Source of the DNA: Bacteroidales bacterium UBA1745
Lineage (GTDB): Bacteria > Bacteroidota > Bacteroidia > Bacteroidales > UBA932
NCBI GenBank assembly: GCA_002314885.1
Contig: DCHT01000014.1
Location: forward strand, 48,815-112,814
Length of the DNA: 64,000 nucleotides
Reading direction: 5' to 3'
Shown piece by piece: positions 53,084-61,002 of the stretch. The translations under genes were made by a program, and so were the position numbers. Below the pieces are notes generated by a model. It saw only the letters and a program-made list of their open reading frames with translations. It was not told where the DNA came from and did not search any database. The stretch's first letter is position 1. Every line of letters begins with the position of its first letter.

Positions 53084-54778
53084 ATGAAGAAGACAGCGGC
53101 CGCCATCCTTGCGGCAATGGTGTTGTTTGCAACTGCAAGCTCCTGTGATGATAAGAAGGGCGGTGATACAGGTGGTTCCACTTCCAAGGTCACCCTCTCG
53201 TTCGGCAAGTACTACACTCCGGCAGGAACGGTGAAGACGCCGACCTGGACTGCGGGAGAACTGGCAGGTGCCGTCAATTGCAAAACCGGCGTCAGCGGCA
53301 CTGCGAAGGCACTTGGCTCAGGCGAGACTTCCGCCATCTTCCTCTTTCCTCTGGGCACCGTCAATGCGAAGGATATGCTGGCCTGCTACCATCCGTCCGA
53401 TGCCTTCACATTTGACAAAGGCAGCCTTGTCACTGTTATTCCGACCAAGCAGGAGGGCAAGGAAATCCGTTCTGCACAGCTGGGCATAGGCTTGGCTTCC
53501 GGATCCAGCTATACTGGCACCAACATCAATCTCAAAACCGTTCCCTGCGAGCTCAGGGCAACGGTGGCAAAGGGAAACTACAGCATTGTAAAGGCTGAAA
53601 TCAAGGCTCTCGGCGGCGAAAAACTGGCCGGCAAGACTACGATTGACCCTAATACATTGACTGCAAGTGCTTCAGAGGCCGGCGTGGTCGTAGAGCTTGC
53701 TACAGCTCTGGATTGCCGTTCCGCCTCTCAGGTCGTGCCCGTTTTCGTGGCCCCGGTAACGCTCAAGAACGGGTTCGAAGTCACATACACCACCAGCGAG
53801 GGTGACAGTTTCAAGGCTTCTTTCGAGGGTCCTGTCAATTTCGAGATGGGCGGCAAACTGGACACCGATCCCGTAGCCTCCGACAAGCGCAAGCTCATTG
53901 CAGCCGGCAGCACCAAGGTGTATCTTTTCTACGCCGACGAGGCTGCCGCCAGCGGCAATTATGCTTCCGGCCTGCTCTGGTCCTGGTCATCCACCGACTT
54001 CTCTTTCGGCAAATCCACAGACCATATCGACGACTGCAAGGTCGTCAACGACGGCAAGCAGTTCCTCGTGACCTGCTCCAACAACAACTCCTGGTGCGCC
54101 CTCATCAACTATCCTAAGGGTGACGTGGCCTTCTCCGTGACGGATGCGACAAACGCCCATTCTTCAGAACTCCTTCCGAACGACCGCATCGTGGTGGCAA
54201 GTTCCGATGGCGGCGACAAGCTCCTGCTCTACAATATGGATGGCAAGTTGCTCAGCAGCAATAATTTGACCTCTGCTCACGGTGTAGTCTGGATGAGCTC
54301 AGTACAGAGACTCTATGCCATCGGCGGCACTTCCCTCCAGGTCTACAGCCTCAAGGACTGGAATACTTCCACGCCTTCCCTCTATCTGGAGAAGACTATT
54401 TCCACTACCGGCTATGTGGCAGGTCTGCACGACGCCAGCAAGGTCAATGATAACTACATTGCCGTTGCGGGCAGCGCCAGCAGCGGACATTCCTGCTCCG
54501 TATTCAATGTAAACACAGAGACCTTCACCGTCCTCACCCATTTCAACAACATAGTGGGTATGAAGTCCATCAACTACAACCCGGAAAGCGGCGAGGCCTA
54601 CTACACCTATGCTGCCGCAGGCACATCCGAGGGCGGCTATGACTGGTCCAGCAAGAAGGTCCGTTACAGCGACGATCTCACCAAGCAGGCCACTGGCGAC
54701 GGCACCGGCACCTCCAACTGGAGCTATATCACCGTAGGCGACATAAACCTCTACAAAGTCAGGGTTTACAACTGGTAA
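53084..54778 (+). CDS. Lipoprotein: fimbrillin-like N-terminus and propeller-like C-terminus
   Basis: 564 aa. The signal ends at SSC (Cys21), followed by DDKKGG, an acidic surface-export-like tag. Residues about 30-270 resemble fimbrillin/Mfa-type beta-sandwich domains (VKTPTWTAGE, SAIFLFPLGT, SFKASFEGPVNFEMGGK). Residues about 280-564 form a propeller: LIAAGSTKVYLFYADE, LLWSWSSTDFSFG, HIDDCKVVNDGKQFLVTCSNNNSWCALIN and following blades, resembling the Bacteroidota DUF6528-type propellers. No catalytic motif. It probably binds a ligand or partner at the cell surface in the SusCD locus. A TTG start two codons upstream is possible; the ATG at 53084 is better. Confidence 0.7.
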   Translation: MKKTAAAILAAMVLFATASSCDDKKGGDTGGSTSKVTLSFGKYYTPAGTVKTPTWTAGELAGAVNCKTGVSGTAKALGSGETSAIFLFPLGTVNAKDMLACYHPSDAFTFDKGSLVTVIPTKQEGKEIRSAQLGIGLASGSSYTGTNINLKTVPCELRATVAKGNYSIVKAEIKALGGEKLAGKTTIDPNTLTASASEAGVVVELATALDCRSASQVVPVFVAPVTLKNGFEVTYTTSEGDSFKASFEGPVNFEMGGKLDTDPVASDKRKLIAAGSTKVYLFYADEAAASGNYASGLLWSWSSTDFSFGKSTDHIDDCKVVNDGKQFLVTCSNNNSWCALINYPKGDVAFSVTDATNAHSSELLPNDRIVVASSDGGDKLLLYNMDGKLLSSNNLTSAHGVVWMSSVQRLYAIGGTSLQVYSLKDWNTSTPSLYLEKTISTTGYVAGLHDASKVNDNYIAVAGSASSGHSCSVFNVNTETFTVLTHFNNIVGMKSINYNPESGEAYYTYAAAGTSEGGYDWSSKKVRYSDDLTKQATGDGTGTSNWSYITVGDINLYKVRVYNW

Positions 54779-54842
54779 AAAAGACCATAAAAAGGTACAT
54801 TTTTTGCATACGGAGCGTCTCTGACAATTTGACGTTTCGTAT

Positions 54843-55382
54843 ATGAATAAAATTATGAAAGTGGCAGCCGTGATGGCTGCTGTATCTGCACTGGCCTCGT
54901 GCACCAAAGAGGGTGCACCTCTCTTCCGCGGAAATTACAGTTTCAAGACCAGCGGCACCGTTGAGGTGGCCGCTACTGGCACCGTCACCTCCCTGGGCGG
55001 CAACACAAGTGATATAGACGAACAGCTGAGCATCGACCTTGCGACAGAGCAGGGGCAGATGGATATCATCGCCACATCTGCCAAGGAGGGCGATATGATC
55101 ATAACTATGAACGTGCTCGGGGGAGATGTCTACACGACGACGGCCCTCGCCGAGGGCGACGAACTCTCAATCGAGCCGTTTGATCGCAAAATCGCCGTGG
55201 TAGTGCGCAAGAACACCATCACCATCCCAGTTACCGTCAGCGGCACTGCCCACAGGTATGACAACACCGTCATCTTCACTCTCGAATATGAGGGTGAGGC
55301 CGATTTCGAGGGCGACAATGTGGAAATACACGCAGAAATCACCGGATCCGACGTCCGTTGCGTCGCCAAACTCAACGAATAG
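54843..55382 (+). CDS. Small lipoprotein, function unknown
   Basis: 179 aa. The lipoprotein signal ends at LASC (Cys20). The mature part is a small all-beta domain of alternating strands (GNYSFKTSGTVEVAATGTV, QGQMDIIATSAKEGDMIITM, DNTVIFTLEYEGEADFEGDN). I recognise no family. It sits 64 bases after the propeller lipoprotein and 3 bases before the RND adaptor gene, so it could be the last gene of the SusCD locus or the first of the efflux operon. A second ATG four codons in is an alternative start. The spacing favours cotranscription with the efflux genes, the lipoprotein character with the locus. Confidence 0.6.
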   Translation: MNKIMKVAAVMAAVSALASCTKEGAPLFRGNYSFKTSGTVEVAATGTVTSLGGNTSDIDEQLSIDLATEQGQMDIIATSAKEGDMIITMNVLGGDVYTTTALAEGDELSIEPFDRKIAVVVRKNTITIPVTVSGTAHRYDNTVIFTLEYEGEADFEGDNVEIHAEITGSDVRCVAKLNE

Positions 55383-55385
55383 GCT

Positions 55386-56456
55386 ATGGACAGGAAGATA
55401 ACAATTGCAGGTCTGCTGCTCCTCGCTCTGCTTTCTCTGGGTGGCTGCAAGGCACACCAGGAGGTGAAGGCGAAGATAGAGGACGCCAAGGCAAAACTCA
55501 GGGGCGACGTGAAGACCAGCCCAGTCACCGTGAAGGTGCTTCCGGTCTCTTCGGAGGATGCCCAGGTGGCCCTCAACAGCTATGTGGGCAAGGTAGAATC
55601 CGGCAGGACGGCCACTCTTTCTACTTCCAATTCCGGCACTATGACCGGATTCAGCCTGAAGAAGGGCGACAGGGTAGCTGCGGGTCAGACGGTCTGCAAA
55701 GTCGAGTCCCAGTCGGTGCGCAGTGCCTACGATATGGCAAAATCCACTCTCGATCAGGCCAAGGACGGCTATGAGAGGCTTTCCAAGGTTTATGAAAGCG
55801 GTTCCGTTGCCGATGTCAAGATGGTCGAGATGCAGACTAATCTCGCCAAGGCTCAGGCAGCCTACGATGCTGCCAGCCAGGCTTTGGCGCGCTGCACTGT
55901 GAAGGCGCCGTTTGCAGGCGTCGTGGGTGAAGTTTTCGCATCCAACGGCGTGGAAGTTTCCATCGCATCGCCTATTGTCCAGATTGTGGATATCAACAGC
56001 AACGAGATACATTTCCCTGTACCTGAGTCCGAGTTCGCCTCCGTCAACGTGGGCGACAAGGCAAGCGTGGAAATACCTGCAATCGACAGGGTTACCACAG
56101 CCACAGTCACGACCAAGGGCGTGGTGGCGTCTTCGCTCTCGCACAGTTATGACTGCGTACTCACCGGCCTGGCCAATGCCAAGGGCCTGATGCCTGGTAT
56201 GGTCTGCAAGGTCAGCCTCTACGGCTCGGCTTCCCACGCCACCGTGATTCCGGCATCTGCCGTGATGACTGACAATGCCGGCCGATATGTCTGGACCGTG
56301 GATCAGGACGGCATCGTGTGCAAGACTTATATAGAAGTGGGCGGATACTCCGGCAACGGAATCATAGTCGAAGACGGCCTCCCAGAGGGGCTCAGAGTCA
56401 TCATCGAGGGCAGCCGCAAGGTTTCCACCGGTATGAAGGTCAATGCTGTAGAATAG
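55386..56456 (+). CDS. RND efflux periplasmic adaptor (membrane fusion protein)
   Basis: 356 aa lipoprotein: the signal ends at SLGGC (Cys21). Order: barrel-sandwich half (YVGKVESGRTATLSTSNSGTM), alpha-helical hairpin (about 115-165, QAKDGYERLSKVYESGSVADVKM), second lipoyl half (CTVKAPFAGVVGEVFASNG), beta-barrel and membrane-proximal domain. It links the RND pump to the outer-membrane channel. A short alpha-helix (EVKAKIEDAKAKL) follows the lipid anchor. The RND permease gene starts one base after its stop, so the three efflux genes form one operon in the usual MFP-RND-OMF order. Confidence 0.95.
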   Translation: MDRKITIAGLLLLALLSLGGCKAHQEVKAKIEDAKAKLRGDVKTSPVTVKVLPVSSEDAQVALNSYVGKVESGRTATLSTSNSGTMTGFSLKKGDRVAAGQTVCKVESQSVRSAYDMAKSTLDQAKDGYERLSKVYESGSVADVKMVEMQTNLAKAQAAYDAASQALARCTVKAPFAGVVGEVFASNGVEVSIASPIVQIVDINSNEIHFPVPESEFASVNVGDKASVEIPAIDRVTTATVTTKGVVASSLSHSYDCVLTGLANAKGLMPGMVCKVSLYGSASHATVIPASAVMTDNAGRYVWTVDQDGIVCKTYIEVGGYSGNGIIVEDGLPEGLRVIIEGSRKVSTGMKVNAVE

Positions 56457-56457
56457 G

Positions 56458-59400
56458 ATGAAACTCAATATCAAGGAATTCAAGGGCATTGCCGGCTGGG
56501 TGCGCTGGGCCATCTCCGAAAAGAAGGTGGTCTATCTCATCGTATTCAGCCTTATGGCCGCCGGAATCGTGAGCCTGTTCTATATGAACAAGGACGAGTT
56601 TCCGACTTTCCAGATAAAGCAGGGCCTTGTCGCGGGCATCTATCCGGGTGCCACGGCCGCCGAGGTGGAGGAGCAGCTGACAAAGCCGCTCGAGCAGACC
56701 CTCTTCTCCTACAAGGAGGTGGACAGGGCCACGACCAAGGCCGTCACCAAGGACGGAATCTGCTATCTGTATGTGGACCTCAACTGCAAGCAGTCCCAGA
56801 AGGACGAGGTGTGGTCCAAGATCAAACTGGGTCTCCAGACGCGTAAGCTTACTTTGCCGACCGGCGTGCTCGCAATCGCCGTGCTGGACGATTTCAGCGC
56901 CGTCTCCTCTATGCTCGTGTCTATGGAATCCACGGACAAGAGCTACACCGAACTTCAGGATTATGCGGATCAGCTCTGCACTGAACTGAGAAAGATCCCA
57001 GACCTCGCCAAGGTCAACGTCATAGGCAGCCAGGAAGAGGAAATCGCCGTCACATTGGACCGCGAGAAGATATCCTCATACGGCATCGATCCGACGGCCC
57101 TTCTGCTCAGTTATCAGAGCGCGACGCTCTCCCTGCCATCCGGCAATTTCACCACCGATTATGTGAATGCACCCATCCACATACTCAGCAGCGTGGCTAC
57201 GGAGAGGGACGTGGCAGAGAAGATAGTGTATTCGGACCCTGCGGGCAACGTGGTGCGCCTCAAGGACATCGCGACCATCACCAGGAGGGTGAAGGCTCCG
57301 GACAATTTCGTGTCCTACAACGGCCATTCCTGCCTCATTCTCAACATTGAGATGCGCCCGGACAACAACATCGTCGCCTTCGGAAAGGAAGTGGATGCGG
57401 TCCTGGACGCATACGAGGCCGAACTGCCTCAGAGCGTAAGCCTCAGCCGCATCAGCAACCAGCCTAAGGTCGTGAACCGCTCCGTGCTCTCCTTCCTGAG
57501 GGACCTGCTGATATCTATGCTCGTGGTCATCTTCGTGATGATTATGATGTTCCCTCTGCGTTCGGCCCTCATCGCCAGTTCCGGCGTGCCGGTCTGCACC
57601 GCAGTGGCCCTCGCGGTGATGTATTTTGCCAAGATAGACCTCAACACCGTCACCCTGGCTGCGCTCATTGTGGTGCTGGGTATGATTGTGGACGATTCCG
57701 TCATCACTATGGACGGATATATGGACAAACTTGGCAAGGGATATGGACGAATAGACGCTGCCTGCGCCAGTGCGAAGGAGCTGTTTATGCCGACCTTCAT
57801 TGCCACTGCGGCCATCTGTACGATGTTCTTCCCTATGCTGGGCATCATCACCGGCTATCTGGGAGACTTCATCAAGATGTTCCCGTGGGTGATTACCATC
57901 GCCCTGATGATGTCGCTTTTCTATGCCGTGTCCGTGGTGCCGTCCCTGGAGGTGAAATACATACGCCAGGAGGATCCGAATGCGAAGAAGAGCTTCATAA
58001 CCAAGGGTCAGGACTGGTTCTTTGCCCTGATTCAGAGGATTTACGACAAGGCCATCGACCTGGCCTTCCGCTTCCCGCGCGCCACTATCGCAATGGGTGT
58101 GATTGCAGTCGGCCTGGGCATACTGATGTTCCTGAACACCAATATCCAGATGATGCCTATGGCCGCCAGGGACTATTTCGTGATAGAAATGGAACTCGAG
58201 AACGGTCAGAGCATCGAGAAGACAAAGGCGCGTGCCGATTCCCTGACCAGGCTGCTTCTGTCTGACCGCAGGGTAGAATCCGTGACCGCCTTCGTGGGCA
58301 CGGGAGCCCCTCGCTTCTCCGCGACCTATACCCCTAAGCTGCCGTCTCCGTCCCTGACTCAGCTCATCGTGAACACCAAGTCCACAAAGGCGACGGAGGC
58401 CATACTCAAAGAGTACGAACCTAAGTACGAGCACATCTTCCCGGATGCTCTCGTGCGCTTCAAGCAGATGGACTACCAGGCAGTGGACGCCCAGATCGTC
58501 GTGGACATCAAGGGCGCCGGCCGCAATGATATGCTCGAAGCGGCGGACAGGATCAAGGCCTATATGGCCACGCTCGACACCGAACTCAAGTGGGTGCACA
58601 GCAACTGCGACAACTATCAGAGCAGCGTGAACATAGCCCTGAACAGCGATGAGGCATCCCGCCTCGGCGTGAACAAGTCTATGCTGGCACTCTCGATGGC
58701 GGGTACTTTCAACGGCCAGACCATCTCCACCCTCTGGGAAGGGGACAGGCAGGTGCCTGTGAACATCTACACCGAGGGTATAGACGGCCAGATGAGCTAC
58801 GAGACCATATCCAACCAGATGGTGGCTACGGCAATGCCTGGCGTGAGCGTTCCGCTGCGTCAGGTGGCATACGTCACTCCGGACTGGGCCCTCACTGAAC
58901 TCACCAGACTGGCCGGTTCGGACGTCGTGAGCGTGTATGCGGATATGAAGTACGGCCAGAGCCAGCCTGCGGCTATGAAGAAGATACAGGACTTCGTCAA
59001 GACTGAGGTAGAACCGACTCTCCCTGAGGGCGTGAGCGTTGAATTCGGCGGTCTTTCCTCCACCAACAAGGCTGTGATTCCGCAGATTATGTGGTCCTTC
59101 ATCGCGGCTGTCCTCGTGCTCTTCGTATTCCTGCTCTTCCACTTCAAGAAGGCCTCCCTGGCCTGCCTGACCCTCGTGCTGAGCACGCTCTGTCTCTTCG
59201 GAGCCTTCTTCGGCCTCTGGGTCTTCAACCTGGACTTCAGCATCACTGCGGTCCTTGGCCTCGTGAGTCTCGTGGGCATCATAGTCCGCAACGGCATCAT
59301 TATGTTCGAATATGCCGAGGAGCAGCGCTTCAAGCACGGTGTGGACATCAGGACGGCCTCTATGGAAGCCGGAAAGCGCAGGATGCGCCCTATCTTCCTG

Positions 59401-59619
59401 ACCTCCTGCACCACGGCCCTCGGAGTGCTGCCTATGATCATCAGCGGTGACCAGCTTTGGATGCCTATGGGCGTCGTAATATGTTTCGGAACCCTGCTTT
59501 CCATCTTCCTGATAGTGCTCGTGATGCCGGTTTCCTACTGGCGCGTGTTCAGGAACTCCAAGACCGTCGAAGAGGACGAGGAAGAAGAAGTTCCACAGAT
59601 AGAGGAGGTACAGCAATGA
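56458..59619 (+). CDS. RND-family efflux permease
   Basis: 1053 aa with twelve membrane helices in two halves and two large periplasmic loops. The proton-relay pair is Asp412-Asp413 in GMIVDDSVI (helix 4). In helix 10, where AcrB-type pumps have Lys-Asn, this protein has VGIIVRNGIIMFEYAEE, an Arg-Asn pair. It resembles the HAE family more than metal pumps (no Met cluster noted). It exports hydrophobic compounds with proton energy; the substrates are unknown. It is packed between the adaptor (one base) and the channel gene (4-base ATGA overlap). Confidence 0.94.
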   Translation: MKLNIKEFKGIAGWVRWAISEKKVVYLIVFSLMAAGIVSLFYMNKDEFPTFQIKQGLVAGIYPGATAAEVEEQLTKPLEQTLFSYKEVDRATTKAVTKDGICYLYVDLNCKQSQKDEVWSKIKLGLQTRKLTLPTGVLAIAVLDDFSAVSSMLVSMESTDKSYTELQDYADQLCTELRKIPDLAKVNVIGSQEEEIAVTLDREKISSYGIDPTALLLSYQSATLSLPSGNFTTDYVNAPIHILSSVATERDVAEKIVYSDPAGNVVRLKDIATITRRVKAPDNFVSYNGHSCLILNIEMRPDNNIVAFGKEVDAVLDAYEAELPQSVSLSRISNQPKVVNRSVLSFLRDLLISMLVVIFVMIMMFPLRSALIASSGVPVCTAVALAVMYFAKIDLNTVTLAALIVVLGMIVDDSVITMDGYMDKLGKGYGRIDAACASAKELFMPTFIATAAICTMFFPMLGIITGYLGDFIKMFPWVITIALMMSLFYAVSVVPSLEVKYIRQEDPNAKKSFITKGQDWFFALIQRIYDKAIDLAFRFPRATIAMGVIAVGLGILMFLNTNIQMMPMAARDYFVIEMELENGQSIEKTKARADSLTRLLLSDRRVESVTAFVGTGAPRFSATYTPKLPSPSLTQLIVNTKSTKATEAILKEYEPKYEHIFPDALVRFKQMDYQAVDAQIVVDIKGAGRNDMLEAADRIKAYMATLDTELKWVHSNCDNYQSSVNIALNSDEASRLGVNKSMLALSMAGTFNGQTISTLWEGDRQVPVNIYTEGIDGQMSYETISNQMVATAMPGVSVPLRQVAYVTPDWALTELTRLAGSDVVSVYADMKYGQSQPAAMKKIQDFVKTEVEPTLPEGVSVEFGGLSSTNKAVIPQIMWSFIAAVLVLFVFLLFHFKKASLACLTLVLSTLCLFGAFFGLWVFNLDFSITAVLGLVSLVGIIVRNGIIMFEYAEEQRFKHGVDIRTASMEAGKRRMRPIFLTSCTTALGVLPMIISGDQLWMPMGVVICFGTLLSIFLIVLVMPVSYWRVFRNSKTVEEDEEEEVPQIEEVQQ

Positions 59620-60998
59620 GACGTATATATATAATAATGGTATCGCTGCTGCTGCCGCTGCTTTGCTACGGTCAGCAGACGACGCTGTCTGTCGAGGACT
59701 GCCGCCGTATGGCCGGAACCAACGATCCGTATGTGCGCAATGCCCAACTGGACGTGTTGGCCGCAAAGGCCCAGAAGTCCGAGGCGCTTGCGGCCTATTT
59801 CCCTACGGTTTCCGCAACTGCTGTGGGCTTCCACGCCCTGAATCCGCTGATCAAGATAGGTCTTAACGACATACTCGGCAACTCAGATGCTGCCAACAAT
59901 ATCAAGAATCAGATCAACCAGACCGCTCCGCTCTATGGTCTGCCGACCTCATACGAGGCGATGCAGTTCGGTTACGGAGCCACAGTCAGCGTGATGCAGC
60001 CGCTCTTTGCCGGCGGCAGGATAGTCAACGGCAACCGCCTCGCCTCCCTCGGCGTAGAGGCCGCCCAGCTGCAGGAGCAGATGCAGGGCAAGGCCACTGC
60101 CGACCAGGTGGAGGAGAAGTACTGGCTCGTGGTTTCCCTCGATGAGAAGGCCGTGACCCTGGCCAAGGCCAATGAACTTCTGGACACCCTCTACAAGGAC
60201 GCCGAATCTGCTCATTCCGCCGGTCTGCTGACCGATTCCGAGATGCTCCAGGTGAAGCTCAAGATGAGCGAACTCCGCTCCAAGGGCATACAGCTCAAAG
60301 GCGGTGTCCGCCTGGCCAAGATGGACCTTTTCAACGCCATTGGGGTAGAGTACAGCGCCGTTCCGGGAGGGCTCGTTAATTCCGAAGGCCGGCTTCTGCC
60401 TTATATCGACGACATTGTCCTGACCGACAGGATCGACACTCTGCTGGGTCCGGAGAACTACTATGTGCCGGAAGAGGAACTCGCCGCCAGGACTGAGGAG
60501 TCCAGGTTGCTTTCCCTGCAGGTTGAGGCCAAGGAACTGGAAAAGAAGATGGCAATGGGCGAGGCTATGCCTCAGGTGGGCGTAGGCGCGATGTACGGCT
60601 ACGGCAAATATATCTCAGACGCCAGCGGCAACGGCGCCGTATATGCGATGGTGAAGATTCCGCTTTCGGACTGGGGCAAGACTTCCCAGAAGATGAAGAG
60701 GCTGGAATATCAGGCTCAGAAGGCCCGCAATGAGCAGGATTACCTCGATGCCCAGCTGATCCTGCGTGCCCGCCAGAGATGGATTGCCCTGACTACCGCC
60801 TGGGAGCAGTACGCGGTGGCGAAGGAGACCGTGGACTTCGCACGTCGCGAGGTGGAGAAACTCGAGGCGAACTTCCGCGCAGGACTGATTCCGCTCTCCG
60901 AGTTGCTGCAGTCCCAGACCTCCCTGCGCCAGAGCGAGGACGCAATGATCGACAGCGCCATCGCCTATCGCAATGCGCTGTCTGAATATCTCAGATAG
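59616..60998 (+). CDS. TolC-family outer-membrane efflux channel
   Basis: 460 aa with a signal peptide (residues 1-20, cleaved after CYG). Long amphipathic helices with heptad periodicity (NAQLDVLAAKAQKSEALAAYFPTVSA, QMQGKATADQVEEKYWLV, EQYAVAKETVDFARREVEKLEANF) are duplicated around short barrel strands, the TolC/OMF pattern, and the conserved FRAGLIPLSELLQSQTSL segment lies near the end. It is the exit duct of the adjacent RND pump. The ATG overlaps the pump's TGA (ATGA); the open frame extends further upstream but only through the pump gene. It converges on the heparinase-like gene with a 4-base gap. Confidence 0.94.
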   Translation: MRRIYIIMVSLLLPLLCYGQQTTLSVEDCRRMAGTNDPYVRNAQLDVLAAKAQKSEALAAYFPTVSATAVGFHALNPLIKIGLNDILGNSDAANNIKNQINQTAPLYGLPTSYEAMQFGYGATVSVMQPLFAGGRIVNGNRLASLGVEAAQLQEQMQGKATADQVEEKYWLVVSLDEKAVTLAKANELLDTLYKDAESAHSAGLLTDSEMLQVKLKMSELRSKGIQLKGGVRLAKMDLFNAIGVEYSAVPGGLVNSEGRLLPYIDDIVLTDRIDTLLGPENYYVPEEELAARTEESRLLSLQVEAKELEKKMAMGEAMPQVGVGAMYGYGKYISDASGNGAVYAMVKIPLSDWGKTSQKMKRLEYQAQKARNEQDYLDAQLILRARQRWIALTTAWEQYAVAKETVDFARREVEKLEANFRAGLIPLSELLQSQTSLRQSEDAMIDSAIAYRNALSEYLR

Positions 60999-61002
60999 GA
61001 AA

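Noticed and set aside
54779..54842. Promoter-like TACATTTTTTG upstream of the 179-aa lipoprotein
   Set aside because: Extra T residues break the -7 pattern and there is no -33 element; could be chance in AT-rich sequence.
55167..56513. Minus-strand open frame of 448 codons opposite the RND adaptor
   Set aside because: Antisense to a clear adaptor gene; no motifs.
57076..59766. Minus-strand open frame of 896 codons opposite the RND pump
   Set aside because: It lies antisense to an intact RND permease and shows no domains; composition is His/Gly/Arg-rich as expected for the complement of this codon use. A shadow of the real gene.
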